Source of the DNA: Oligoflexus sp.
GTDB taxonomy: Bacteria; Bdellovibrionota_B; Oligoflexia; Oligoflexales; Oligoflexaceae
Assembly: GCA_014378195.1 (NCBI GenBank)
Contig: JACMOC010000083.1
Span: forward strand, 194,149 to 258,148
DNA length: 64,000 nt
Direction: 5' to 3'
Position numbers and translations under genes: made by a program. Positions 9,497 through 19,177 of this stretch are shown here, one piece after another (position 1 is the stretch's first letter; each line of letters opens with the position of its first letter). A model generated the notes under the pieces. The model was given only the letters and a program-made list of their open reading frames with translations, had not been told where the DNA came from and ran no database searches.

Positions 9497-10222
9497 TCAG
9501 CCTTTCACGATCATTTCGACCATTTTGTCCTTCGCTCCTCGAATGGGGAGCGCACTTGGAAAAAATGCCTGACGCATTTTTTTGTCCTGACTGTATTGGA
9601 ATTCCAAATGCGGCGCAAGCATACGGATCAATAGATTCTGAGGCATAAGTGAGAACACCTCGCGCGACTCATTGTCAACTGTTGCAGTCTCTCGTTTGAC
9701 AATCTGGAATGGTATGGTTTCGAGGCGTGAGGGTACGGCGAGATCAAATTTTACAGCTTTGCCCGAAACCAGATTGTCCCAATTCATTAGGATGAGATCA
9801 CCCGCTGCCTTGGCCAGGAAAAAGTCCTTTCCTGATTCAAGAGTCATTGCTGCCATTTTACTTTCTCGATTTGCGCGATAACTGAGTTGAAAGGCCGCGT
9901 TCTTACTTGTCAGTCCGCTTTCTTCGCCCGTAAGGGCATTCGTCGAGCTATAATCGATCGCTTTCAGCGAAGACGAATCAAAAGCGAAGGATTCTTTTTG
10001 AACTTCTTTTTTGCTGGCATCGAAGTATACAGTTTCTTTATGAACGGCATTCCCATCCAAGCTGCTTTTTTCGGTTGCGGTAAAATACACTTCCTTGGTT
10101 TTAGGATCCCGAAGTTCGAATTCAACAGACTTTGTGCTCACGGCTGCGTGAGCAAGGGGGATATGTGATTGCGAAAAGAAAAAAAGCAAAGATGTGGACG
10201 TAAGGGCTGTCGATAGACGCAT
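9497..10222 (-). CDS. Exported protein of unknown function
   Basis: 241 residues with a signal peptide (MRLSTALTSTSLLFFF...PLAHAA, probable cleavage after Ala27). The mature part is rich in alternating polar and hydrophobic residues and in Ser/Thr/Lys, suggesting a beta-rich periplasmic domain. I recognise no family. The ATG has AGGAGATTTTCACT upstream. It is convergent with the M3 peptidase gene with a single base between stops. Confidence 0.6.
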   Translation of the reverse strand: MRLSTALTSTSLLFFFSQSHIPLAHAAVSTKSVEFELRDPKTKEVYFTATEKSSLDGNAVHKETVYFDASKKEVQKESFAFDSSSLKAIDYSSTNALTGEESGLTSKNAAFQLSYRANRESKMAAMTLESGKDFFLAKAAGDLILMNWDNLVSGKAVKFDLAVPSRLETIPFQIVKRETATVDNESREVFSLMPQNLLIRMLAPHLEFQYSQDKKMRQAFFPSALPIRGAKDKMVEMIVKG

Positions 10223-10299
10223 AGTGAAAATCTCCTGTTACTCATATCTTAAGGCAAACTGCCATATATTGCGAGAGGGTGCGGACTGCTAAGAGGGAC

Positions 10300-10941
10300 T
10301 TAGCCCGCCTGTATTTGGTGCCAAACCGCCGTTAGGCCGTCGATGATATACTGCACGGCAATGGCCGTGAGAATGATCCCCATAATGCGAGTCAAAAGAT
10401 TGAGTCCTGTGCGACGCAAAAGACGGTAAAGATAGGGCGCACTGCGCAAAAGAAAATAGGTCGCGATGAAAACGCAGATAATGGATAAAAGAAAAAGCAG
10501 CTCTTCCAATGGGCTTTTGATCTGACTGGCCCTAATCACTACAGTCGATATAGAACCCGGGCCAGCGAGGAGGGGCGTTGCCATAGGAAAGATAGAGATG
10601 TCGCGGCGCTCGAACGACTCCGTTTCTTCCTCACGTTTGACACGCTCACGATCCGCGCTCAACTGTTCAATACCAAAACGAAGAAGTAATATCCCACCCG
10701 CAATCTGAAAGGCAGGAATCGAAATCCCGAAGAGATGAAAGATCCCTTCGCCCGCGACAGCAAACGATAAAAGAATACAGCTGGCGACTATAGCTGCTTT
10801 TGAACAGACATGCCGGCGTTCCCCAGAACTAAACCGATCGGTCATAGTTAGAAAAACGGGTATCAGCGCAAATGGATCAACGATGGCAAAGAGCGCGGTA
10901 AAAGACGAAAAAAAGCTAATAAACCAAAGTTTGAAATCCAC
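10300..10941 (-). CDS. MarC family integral membrane protein
   Basis: 213 residues with about six transmembrane helices, of the MarC/YhgN (UPF0056) family, whose transport role is unsettled. Family features include ALFAIVDPFALIPVF near the N-terminus, the IAGGILLLRFGIEQL segment and SIFPMATPLLAGPGSIS. I start at GTG 10941 because GAGG lies upstream at normal spacing. The frame extends 18 codons further to a TTG without a ribosome binding site, and those residues are not family-like. Confidence 0.85.
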   Translation of the reverse strand: MDFKLWFISFFSSFTALFAIVDPFALIPVFLTMTDRFSSGERRHVCSKAAIVASCILLSFAVAGEGIFHLFGISIPAFQIAGGILLLRFGIEQLSADRERVKREEETESFERRDISIFPMATPLLAGPGSISTVVIRASQIKSPLEELLFLLSIICVFIATYFLLRSAPYLYRLLRRTGLNLLTRIMGIILTAIAVQYIIDGLTAVWHQIQAG

Positions 10942-11017
10942 GGGTAGCCTCAACCTAACAACCGACCTCAGTGCCGTGCTATAGATATGCCTCAATTTCT
11001 AGACTTGCGTCCAGCGT

Positions 11018-12307
11018 TTAGCCGGGGGACGGTGAGTCTTCCTCACTTCGTCTCTGTGTAGGACGACTCATGGTGATTTGGGCTGCAGTCAGGAGACCAT
11101 GATTAAAAGCGGCTTCTGCGTAGCACAAATAATAATGCCAGGTGCGGATGAAACGCTCATCAAAACCCAGGGCTTTGACAGCGTCTCGGTTTGTCTCGAA
11201 GTTTGTCGTCCAGGCGGCGAGGGTCTTTGAATAGGAAAGTCCGATGTCTTTTAGATTGCGTATACAGAACGCTGAGTCGGTATTCATTGCGGTGAGAACT
11301 TTGGAGAGACACGGCGTGGTGATACCGGGGCTGATGAACTTTTGATTCCATTCATTGCTTTTCGTTCCCTGAGCTCCCAAGGTCATGGCCTCGGGAGTCA
11401 GTAAAAGCTGGTGAACCATAAGGCCCTGAGGACTGAGCCAGGTATCGCAAAGGCGAAAAAATTTGACAAGCTGATGATCATCCAAAGTGTCGATAAGCTC
11501 GACAGAGATGATACGGTCAAAGAGCCCTTCTACAGTGCGGAAATCGGCATGTTTTGCCGTGACCCGCGATCCGAGGGCACGATCTTTAATCGTTTTGCCC
11601 AAAGAGCGGGCCTGTTCTTCGGAAAGCGTCACAGCAGTCACGTGACAATCATAATGTTCCGCGAGATAAACAGCAAACCCACCAAAACCACAGCCCAGCT
11701 CAAGAACCTGGCTCCCCGGCTTGATTCTTAATTCGCGCGCAAGGCGTTTCATTTTGCGCAGTTGAGCCTGTTCAAGCGTTTCATTTTTGCCGAATATTGC
11801 GCCTGAGTTATTGAGATGCCGATCAAGCATTAGGGCAAAAAAAGGTTGTTCAAGGTCATAGTGCGAAGCAAAGGCTTCAGCAGTGCCGAGCGGCCGCGCC
11901 CGGTAATTTATTACGTCTTGAATATAACGCATGCCAAGCATAAACTGCATGAATGGACTTTCGGCTTCGCTTGGTCTTACAAAAGCTTCGATCTGTTCGA
12001 CATTGAGAAAGAACCAGCGAATAACTTGGGCTAAGTCGGGGCTATTCCAGTCTCCGTCAACATACGATTCACCGAAGCCCAGTTCACCGTTACTCCAGAA
12101 TCGACTAAAAAATCGTTCGTTCTCTATGGTGACTTGGGCTTTGACGCGATTGCCGTAACCGAACGAATAAGGCGTGGAGTCGCCTCGGATGCGGAGCGAT
12201 ATATGCCCTTTGGTCATATTCTGAAATTGGGCGAACACGAGCGACTTCGCAAGGTTGGTTTGATAGTTCTCCCAACGTCTCAGGGTCCGAGGAATGAGTT
12301 GCTCCAT
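11018..12307 (-). CDS. Cyclopropane-fatty-acyl-phospholipid synthase family protein
   Basis: 429 residues. CFA synthases use SAM to add a methylene bridge to unsaturated phospholipid acyl chains. The N-terminal lipid-binding domain (GFGESYVDGDW, about 75-90) and the C-terminal methyltransferase with VLELGCGFGGFAVYLAEHY fit the family, as does WNQKFISPG. The segment that normally reads SVxMFEHVG is SVELIDTLDD here, so the conserved glutamate and histidine of the bicarbonate/catalytic site are altered. The protein may therefore be active with another chemistry or be a divergent paralogue. It is divergent from the small gene at 12443. Confidence 0.8.
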   Translation of the reverse strand: MEQLIPRTLRRWENYQTNLAKSLVFAQFQNMTKGHISLRIRGDSTPYSFGYGNRVKAQVTIENERFFSRFWSNGELGFGESYVDGDWNSPDLAQVIRWFFLNVEQIEAFVRPSEAESPFMQFMLGMRYIQDVINYRARPLGTAEAFASHYDLEQPFFALMLDRHLNNSGAIFGKNETLEQAQLRKMKRLARELRIKPGSQVLELGCGFGGFAVYLAEHYDCHVTAVTLSEEQARSLGKTIKDRALGSRVTAKHADFRTVEGLFDRIISVELIDTLDDHQLVKFFRLCDTWLSPQGLMVHQLLLTPEAMTLGAQGTKSNEWNQKFISPGITTPCLSKVLTAMNTDSAFCIRNLKDIGLSYSKTLAAWTTNFETNRDAVKALGFDERFIRTWHYYLCYAEAAFNHGLLTAAQITMSRPTQRRSEEDSPSPG

Positions 12308-12442
12308 GCCAAGCTCCCGTCGATGTTAAAGAAATATCGAACCATTTCATCATATTATTATGTGCTTTGCCTATTATAAAGTTTGCACTTTAGTTTTCCG
12401 GGAAAAGCGTCGATACTCTGAATATGTTCAAGGAGGGTTTTT

Positions 12443-12580
12443 ATGGTGATAACAGCAATTCTGGCAGGTCTCGCTGCAATCGGTGCTGCCCTTCTCGTCG
12501 ATGAAGCCGAACGTCAAAAGCCCGTCCTTCAACCTGTTCGAGCACGCGGCGCACGTAATTCACCGAAGTCTCGGTCTTAA
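12443..12580 (+). CDS. 45-residue peptide with one hydrophobic helix
   Basis: A short gene with a near-ideal ribosome binding site (AAGGAGG, 6 bases before ATG) and a strong terminator 30 bases after its stop. The peptide begins MVITAILAGLAAIGAALLVD and continues with a basic, proline- and arginine-rich tail ending in PKSRS. It could be a membrane-associated micropeptide with a cytoplasmic positive tail. No homologue is known to me. The strong initiation site, its own terminator and a divergent upstream neighbour support it as a real independent gene. Confidence 0.6.
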   Translation: MVITAILAGLAAIGAALLVDEAERQKPVLQPVRARGARNSPKSRS

Positions 12581-12609
12581 ATTCTCGATATCATTAACAA
12601 ACTTGTCTC

Positions 12610-12637
12610 GAGGCGCAGTATGATAATACTGCGCCTC
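12610..12637. terminator. bidirectional intrinsic terminator
   Basis: A perfect 12-bp stem (GAGGCGCAGTAT / ATACTGCGCCTC) with loop GATA is followed by TTATTATTT on the plus strand. It sits between the small peptide gene and the stop of the convergent urocanate hydratase gene, and is positioned to end both. Confidence 0.8.
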
Positions 12638-12644
12638 TTATTAT

Positions 12645-14654
12645 TTAGGCGTTCAAAAGTTCGCTTAACAGAGCTTGATCGGCGAGATGGGGCAGGGTTA
12701 CGAAAACGGACGAGGGGTCATTCGAGGCTTTTTCGTTGTAAGCTTCCATCGTTTCTATCGAATGTGCGTTTCCAGCCCAGGCCCGGCGTGAAACACCACC
12801 TAAAACGTCCCAGGGCAAAGCACGATCTATGATACGATCCGTGCTTTCGCTTCCGTCCAAAACAAGACCAAATCCGCCATTAATCGACTTACCGATACCG
12901 ACGCCGCCTCCATTGTGAAGGGCAACCAGAGTCATCCCACGTGCAGCGTTGCCGGCGAAAATATGGGTGGCCATCTCGGCCATAATATTCGATCCGTCTT
13001 TAATGTTAGAGGTTTCGCGGAAAGGCGAATCCGTTCCTCCTGTATCATGATGGTCACGTCCCAGCATAATAGTTCCGACCTCGCCCTGTCGCACCATTTC
13101 GTTAAAACGTTTGGCGATCTGTCGACGGCCTTCAGCATCCTGATAAAGAATGCGCGCTTGCGTTCCAACTACTAGTTTGTAGCTTTCAGCTTCGCGTACC
13201 CATTTAAGGTTGTCGAGATCCTGATAACGAAGCACAGGTTTGAGTTTTGCTATAACGTCGGCTGCTGCATGATCTGTTTTTCGCAAATCCTCGGGTTTGC
13301 CGCTGAGGCAGACCCAACGGAAGGGGCCATAACCATAATCAAAAAGCTCCGGCCCCAGGATGTCCTCAACATAACTCGGCCAGATAAATCCTTGTCTTGT
13401 ATCAACTCCATTTTTGGCGATTTCTTTCAGGCCGGTGTCAAAAACGGCCTTCATAAAAGCGTTGCCGTAATCAAAGAAATACGTGCCGCGCTCGGTTAGG
13501 GTTTTGATCAGCTCGTAATGCTTTTGTAACGTGGAATCGACGAGCTTTTTAAATGCATTTTTATCCGTATTTAAAAGTTCGGTTCGCTCTTCAAAGCTCA
13601 TGCCGGATGGGCAGTATCCACCTTCATATACCGCATGGCAACTCGTCTGATCCGAAAGGAGATCGACGTTCTTTTTGTTGTCCACCGCGTATTGTAATAA
13701 TTCGATAACATTGCCTTGATAAGCAATCGATAGGGGTTTGCCAGCTTTTTGTGCCTCCTGGGCCCATTCAAACGCTTCCTTTTTATCGGCCGTGTGACGG
13801 CTCACCCAGCCCTGACGATGGCGTGTCTCGATGCGTGAAGGATCAATTTCGGCAATGATACTGACGGCGCCTGCGATGTCTGCGGCCTTCCCTTGCGCTC
13901 CGCTCATCCCACCAAGGCCGGAACTTATGAAAAGTCGTCCTGCGAGGTTTTTATCGCTGGGTATGCCGAGCTTCATACGGCCAGCGATAGAGAGGGTGTT
14001 AAAAGTCCCGTGTACGATACCCTGAGGCCCTATATACATCCAACCGCCCGCAGTCATCTGTCCATAATTGGCAACACCGATTGCCGCGGCCCGATGGAAA
14101 TCCTCTGGGTTGTCAAAAAGACCAACCATAAGCCCATTTGTTGTCATGACGCGAGGCGCTTCGTTATGGCTCGGGAATACCCCAAGCGGATGACCCGATT
14201 GAATGACAAGGGTTTGTGTGTCAGTCAATTGTTCGAGGTACTGCATAGTGAGGCGGTACTGCATCCAGTTTTGAAAAACCTGGCCTGTCTCACCGTAGGT
14301 AACAAGTTCGTAAGGGTAGAGTGCGATTTCGAAATCGAGATTATTATCAATCATCACCTGCAAAGCTTTGCCGGCGAGACACTGACCTTTGTATTCGCCT
14401 AAGGGCTTGCCATATATGCGGCCCTCAGGTCGGTAGCGGAACCCATAGATGCGTCCATGGGTACGAAGTTCATGAAGGAACTCCGGAGCCAATTCTTTAT
14501 GGAGGCTCACTGGCACATACCGGAGGGCATTGCGGAGAGCTAACTCGGTGTCGGTACGATCGAGTTTAAATTCGCGTTTAGGAGCCCGACGAATTCCTGG
14601 TTCAAAATGAGGCGCTGGAGGAAGGCTGGTACCCAAGGTGATCGGTGTTTGCAT
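12645..14654 (-). CDS. hutU: Urocanate hydratase (long form)
   Basis: Converts urocanate to imidazolone propionate in histidine degradation, using tightly bound NAD as electrophile. The 669 residues exceed the roughly 555 of common bacterial HutU and match the longer form also found in some eukaryotes. Visible features are the nucleotide-binding SSGLGGMSGAQGKAAD, YGYGPFRWVCLSGKPEDL with the active-site cysteine, and LGRDHHDTGGTDSPFRETS near the C-terminus. No hutH or hutI gene is adjacent, so the pathway is scattered in this genome. A formylglutamate-amidohydrolase-like gene lies 17 kb away. Confidence 0.94.
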   Translation of the reverse strand: MQTPITLGTSLPPAPHFEPGIRRAPKREFKLDRTDTELALRNALRYVPVSLHKELAPEFLHELRTHGRIYGFRYRPEGRIYGKPLGEYKGQCLAGKALQVMIDNNLDFEIALYPYELVTYGETGQVFQNWMQYRLTMQYLEQLTDTQTLVIQSGHPLGVFPSHNEAPRVMTTNGLMVGLFDNPEDFHRAAAIGVANYGQMTAGGWMYIGPQGIVHGTFNTLSIAGRMKLGIPSDKNLAGRLFISSGLGGMSGAQGKAADIAGAVSIIAEIDPSRIETRHRQGWVSRHTADKKEAFEWAQEAQKAGKPLSIAYQGNVIELLQYAVDNKKNVDLLSDQTSCHAVYEGGYCPSGMSFEERTELLNTDKNAFKKLVDSTLQKHYELIKTLTERGTYFFDYGNAFMKAVFDTGLKEIAKNGVDTRQGFIWPSYVEDILGPELFDYGYGPFRWVCLSGKPEDLRKTDHAAADVIAKLKPVLRYQDLDNLKWVREAESYKLVVGTQARILYQDAEGRRQIAKRFNEMVRQGEVGTIMLGRDHHDTGGTDSPFRETSNIKDGSNIMAEMATHIFAGNAARGMTLVALHNGGGVGIGKSINGGFGLVLDGSESTDRIIDRALPWDVLGGVSRRAWAGNAHSIETMEAYNEKASNDPSSVFVTLPHLADQALLSELLNA

Positions 14655-14791
14655 AATATTTCCTCGATAAGGTCCGTCTCAAACAGCGCCGACTTTAGCA
14701 GAAACCGATCAGCTCGACTACAAGGGTTCGCTGCAGCTTTGTTTTGCCTAATCGATCGGTCTGCGTCTAAACTGGTGAGCTTGGAGGACTT

Positions 14792-16156
14792 ATGGCGAAA
14801 CGTGATGAACCGTTGGCACCGCAAAATTTCCGGCCCCAGTTGAGGATCGATCGCATGATGGGTCCGTTCCATCGTTTTGTCGAGATAGAGGCATCCGGGG
14901 GCATTGTGCTCCTCGTCGCCACACTCGTGGCGCTCTTCCTTGCCAATACCTCTTTTAACCTCTGGTACAATGAGTTTTGGCGACAGACCTTCAAAATCAC
15001 GATGGGCGATGCAGTGTTTGAGATGAGTCTTTTACATCTCATCAACGACGGTCTCATGACCTTATTCTTTTTTGTTGTCGGTTTGGAGGTGAAGCGGGAA
15101 TTCACTCTCGGTGAATTCCGTTCGCCTCGCGCGGCTGTGTTCCCCATCATCGGTGCCCTCGGCGGGATGGCTATACCGTGTCTCATGTATTTTGCGATCG
15201 AGGGACGCGGCATAGGCGCGCGTGGTTTTGCCATTCCCATGGCGACCGACATAGCCTTCGTGGTGGGCTTTTTATCTCTACTTGGGAAACGTGTTCCACA
15301 TTCGCTCAAAATTATGCTTCTCACTCTCGCCATCGTCGACGATATGGGTGCGGTTTTTGTGATCGCCTCGGTTTATACAAAAGGCCTTATTGTCGAATAT
15401 ATCTTTGTGAGCCTTGGGTTCTACCTTTTGGTCTTCGTTCTGAACTTTTTCGGCGTCAGACGCATGGTACCTTATATGATAGTGGGGGGAGCGATGTGGT
15501 TTTTCCTTCTGAAGTCAGGCGTCCATCCGACTGTGGCCGGCGTTTTGCTTGGACTCGCCGCCCCTTCCGGCAAGCTACTGACCCGCGAACCACTAGTGAA
15601 TTTTTTAAGTCATTTCCAAAAATATCTCGACGAGGCGGATGAGGATACCGACGCTTTCAATTTCGAGCCTTTGAGAGCGGCCGGACACGAGGCTAACTCG
15701 CCTCTGGAGCGCCTCGAGAGTGATCTTCATCCATGGGTCGCTTATCTGATCATGCCCGTTTTCGCTTTGGCGAATGCTGGTGTACCTGTTCAATTGATTG
15801 CCTTGGAATCGGGAACGGCCTGGGCCGTTATTCTCAGTCTCGTCGTTGGCAAGCCACTCGGCATTTTCGGATTTGGCTGGCTGGCGCAAAAAGCCAGAAT
15901 TGCCTCCTTTCCGGACGGCGTAACAGCTCGGGTGCTTTTTGCGGCGAGTTGTTTGTGTGGTGTTGGTTTTACCATGTCCATATTCGTTGCCGGGCTGGCA
16001 TTGGACGGCGATCTCCTGTCATTCGCTAAGGTCGGGACCTTGATAGGGTCGGCCCTCAGCGCGTGCCTTGGGCTTTATCTCTTGCATAGATTTCTTGATC
16101 GCCGCGAACCCGAGGTCGCTGAAACTCTTTCCTCTCCCGCATTATCCGCCGAGTAG
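14792..16156 (+). CDS. nhaA: Na+/H+ antiporter NhaA
   Basis: Inner-membrane antiporter that exports Na+ (or Li+) in exchange for protons, for pH and sodium homeostasis. It has 454 residues, with the paired aspartates at 183-184 (LTLAIVDDMGAV), Asp153 in ATDIAF, and the FFFVVGLEVKREF segment. An extra charged loop (about 270-310, EADEDTDAF...) and a polar C-terminal tail make it longer than E. coli NhaA, as in many environmental bacteria. TTGGAGG lies 6 bases before the ATG. Its last 15 bases overlap the end of the convergent helicase gene. Confidence 0.96.
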   Translation: MAKRDEPLAPQNFRPQLRIDRMMGPFHRFVEIEASGGIVLLVATLVALFLANTSFNLWYNEFWRQTFKITMGDAVFEMSLLHLINDGLMTLFFFVVGLEVKREFTLGEFRSPRAAVFPIIGALGGMAIPCLMYFAIEGRGIGARGFAIPMATDIAFVVGFLSLLGKRVPHSLKIMLLTLAIVDDMGAVFVIASVYTKGLIVEYIFVSLGFYLLVFVLNFFGVRRMVPYMIVGGAMWFFLLKSGVHPTVAGVLLGLAAPSGKLLTREPLVNFLSHFQKYLDEADEDTDAFNFEPLRAAGHEANSPLERLESDLHPWVAYLIMPVFALANAGVPVQLIALESGTAWAVILSLVVGKPLGIFGFGWLAQKARIASFPDGVTARVLFAASCLCGVGFTMSIFVAGLALDGDLLSFAKVGTLIGSALSACLGLYLLHRFLDRREPEVAETLSSPALSAE

Positions 16157-19033
16157 ATCCAAAATATCCTGACGTGTTATAGCGGTTGCAGCCCCCTCGC
16201 CAAGGCTTGCTTCCGCTAGAGCGCGTTTGGCGTTTTGCAGCTCCATGATCTTTTCTTCGACGGTATCTAGGGCGACAAGGGGATGAATCATCACAGTATT
16301 GGTCTGGCCGATCCGATGGGCACGATCTGCCGCTTGATCGGCAGCGGCCGGGTTCCACCACGGATCAAGGATAAAGACGTGATCGGCGCGCGTGAGGTTG
16401 AGGCCTACTCCCCCTGCTTTTAGAGACATGATAAGCACAGGCGGACCGTTTTCATCTTGAAACTGATCGACTATGCTTTGGCGATCCCTAGTGCTTCCAT
16501 CCAAGCGTAAAAATGTAATGCCTGCAGCATCCAGCACAGGTTCAAGCAAATCAAGAAGGCCCGTCCACTGCGAGAACACCAAAGCCTTGTGGTTTTCGGC
16601 AAGAGCGGTTTCCAGTGATTCCACCAGGAGCGTGAGTTTGGACGAATGGGCCGCCGATTGCGAAGGGACCAATGACGGATGGCAAGCCGCTTGCCTCATG
16701 CGCAGCAGAGCTTCCAAAGCTTCGAATATGGAGCCGCCCGCCTCAAGTTTCGCAACAACCTCTCTTCGCGTTGTCGCGTAGATCGCTTCGTAGAGTTTAC
16801 GTTCCTCGGGCCAGAGTTCTGAGTAGAGGATTTTTTCGATGCGAGGCGGCAGGTCCTTGGCCACCTGACTCTTCAAACGCCTTAAGACAAAGGGTTTAAG
16901 AATCTTTCGAAGGCGGGCTGCCGCTTCGTTGTCGCCCTCTTCCACGGGTTTGGACCAGCGTTCGCGAAATTCTTTTTTGGTTCCGAGCAGGCCTGGGTTG
17001 AGAAATGCAAATATACTCCATAGGTCTTCAAGTCGATTTTCAACAGGCGTACCGCTCAGTGCAATGCGAAAGTTGGACCGTAATTGAAAGGCGGCCAGTG
17101 CAACTTTGCTATCCGCGTTTTTGATAATCTGCGCTTCGTCGAGGACGATTGTTTCCCAAATGCGGCTCTGCAACTGCTCCAGGTCGTGCCGGAGCAATCC
17201 GTAGCTCGTCAGTACCACGTCAGCGTCCTCATCCCATTGACGGTTGGCGCCATGATAGAGCGAGACCTTGAGATTCGGACGAAAACGTTTCAGCTCGCGA
17301 CGCCAGTTGGGTAAAACACTGGTGGGCGCAATGATCAAGGAATGGCGCTTCAGACTGGCGATAGCCTGTACGGTTTTGCCAAGACCCATGTCGTCGGCAA
17401 GCAAGGCGCCCAATTCCAAATTCTGCATCTGCTGCAGCCATGCTACGCCTTGTGCTTGATAAGGCCTCAATGTGACAAGCATATCGCGTGGAAGAATTGG
17501 GGGGAGAGATTCCCAATCAGAGTCCTTGAGACGATTGAAAATGGTGAGCTCAGTCGGTGTTTCGATGCCGAGATCTTCAAAAAGTTCATGGGCTTGCGCC
17601 ATCGCCGCACGCGGCAAATCCCCACTTTTTTGCGCCGTCATGAGGTCCATTATTTTAGAGCCGTAACGAGTCATCCAATCAGCTGGCAGCTGTGCAAAAC
17701 CGCCCCCGAAGAGAGGCACAAGACTTTTTCGTTCGTTATAGGCCCTTAACACTTGGTCACTTGGGGCTTTGGATCCTTTTTCATTCGTAAATTCGATCTC
17801 GAGCCGTCCCTGGTTCCATTTTACCTTGGGGATGAGCAATCCCGACTTCTTGAATTGCTCAACGCCATCCCCGCGGATTTTACCACGCCAGCTGTCGAGA
17901 CTTTCCACAGCTTTTATCGCATCAGATGCTGCCAGCATTTTTGCGTGATAAAGTTCGTAGCCCCATAAACGCCACAGCTGATCCTTCAAACGGCGTTCTT
18001 CGTCATGATCACGGATAGGAACCAGATTTCCGAGCGGTCGAAAAACGCCGTCGGCAATACGTGCGATAGGCGGATTTCCATAAACGATGCCAGGCATCAA
18101 AAGCATTTGGTCGCCGTGACGCTCGAGCAGAAGCTCAAGTTCGGGTTCGGCTTCGACAAATTGCGGCAGATTTTTGGCCTTATTATCGATTACAAAGCGT
18201 TTTTTCCACTCCGGAAGTTTTTCGCTCGCAAACTGCTCGATGTCGCGCATGGGAATCGTCTTGCCGTTCAGGAGCGCAGCGCGATCCGAGGGCTCCATCG
18301 TGAGATCCACTTGAGGATGAAGCCCATTGTCGCTTAAAACCACACCATTATGGAAAGATTCGATGATGCGCGGGTCGCGTTTGCCTATCACACGCACACC
18401 AAGGCCTTCATCGCGTATCTCTATCGACAGGCCCAGAGGGTCACGTTGAATCGTAATCGGCATCTCGTCGAGTGTAACCCGACATTCCTGGAGTATCGGG
18501 AGTAGGCGAGTCATCGTGCCAATGGGAAGGCGTCCTCGTCGTTCGCCCTGCAGAGCGGATTCAACCGCTTGATCGATCTTAGTCGGTGACACGGCAAATT
18601 CACTGAGACGATGAGTCTGGCTCAAGGGGATCGTGAGGAGGCGCGGTTCGGCCCCATCGGGGTAATGGACATAGCGTTCAAAATGAAGGGCACCCTCAAC
18701 GCGCGAGAATGCATAAGTTAAGGTTCCCCCGGCCGTTTTCGTCTGGGGTAGCTCCTGGCCCTGCTCTTCCGCACGTTTCAGCGCAATAATTGCTGCTGCA
18801 ACGTGATGACAGGGGTCAATTTTACATGAACAGTCTTTGGTCCAGTCCGCATCCTTAGGCCATAAAGTAACGAGAGTGCTTATGGAGCGCGACCGTTCGA
18901 AAACTCTGAGGCCGATCTCGTCGTCCGTTCGTCGGTCACCGCTGACGGCGTCCTGTCGCGCGAGCTCAACACCACGCGACCAGATGTCCTTCGCGGCATT
19001 CTCACGGATCGTTTCAAATAATTCGCTTATCAT
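16142..19033 (-). CDS. SNF2-family DEAD/DEAH helicase with SWIM zinc finger
   Basis: About 963 residues. The N-terminal SWIM finger (DCSCKIDPCHH) is followed by a long linker and a SNF2 ATPase core: Walker A in LADDMGLGKTVQAIASL, DEAQ box, SGTPVENRLEDLWS and LRRLKSQVAKDLPPRIE, then the C-terminal helicase lobe (LVFSQWTGLLD ... AADQAADRAHRIGQ). Such RapA/HepA-like proteins remodel protein-DNA or RNA polymerase complexes; the exact role is unknown. The start is uncertain: I chose ATG 19033, but in-frame GTG codons reach 19051. It overlaps the nhaA end by 15 bases. Confidence 0.93.
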   Translation of the reverse strand: MISELFETIRENAAKDIWSRGVELARQDAVSGDRRTDDEIGLRVFERSRSISTLVTLWPKDADWTKDCSCKIDPCHHVAAAIIALKRAEEQGQELPQTKTAGGTLTYAFSRVEGALHFERYVHYPDGAEPRLLTIPLSQTHRLSEFAVSPTKIDQAVESALQGERRGRLPIGTMTRLLPILQECRVTLDEMPITIQRDPLGLSIEIRDEGLGVRVIGKRDPRIIESFHNGVVLSDNGLHPQVDLTMEPSDRAALLNGKTIPMRDIEQFASEKLPEWKKRFVIDNKAKNLPQFVEAEPELELLLERHGDQMLLMPGIVYGNPPIARIADGVFRPLGNLVPIRDHDEERRLKDQLWRLWGYELYHAKMLAASDAIKAVESLDSWRGKIRGDGVEQFKKSGLLIPKVKWNQGRLEIEFTNEKGSKAPSDQVLRAYNERKSLVPLFGGGFAQLPADWMTRYGSKIMDLMTAQKSGDLPRAAMAQAHELFEDLGIETPTELTIFNRLKDSDWESLPPILPRDMLVTLRPYQAQGVAWLQQMQNLELGALLADDMGLGKTVQAIASLKRHSLIIAPTSVLPNWRRELKRFRPNLKVSLYHGANRQWDEDADVVLTSYGLLRHDLEQLQSRIWETIVLDEAQIIKNADSKVALAAFQLRSNFRIALSGTPVENRLEDLWSIFAFLNPGLLGTKKEFRERWSKPVEEGDNEAAARLRKILKPFVLRRLKSQVAKDLPPRIEKILYSELWPEERKLYEAIYATTRREVVAKLEAGGSIFEALEALLRMRQAACHPSLVPSQSAAHSSKLTLLVESLETALAENHKALVFSQWTGLLDLLEPVLDAAGITFLRLDGSTRDRQSIVDQFQDENGPPVLIMSLKAGGVGLNLTRADHVFILDPWWNPAAADQAADRAHRIGQTNTVMIHPLVALDTVEEKIMELQNAKRALAEASLGEGAATAITRQDILDLLGG

Positions 19034-19177
19034 CACTTCACTCACCCTCACTCTCAGAACGCTGAAGGAGTAGTGTTACCCGATTTTAAGGGAAAGACTC
19101 AAGGGATCGTGGACGAAAAGACGTCAATTTGTTAAGATCCGGGAAAACCCATTCCGTTATACCCGGAGGACAGAACC

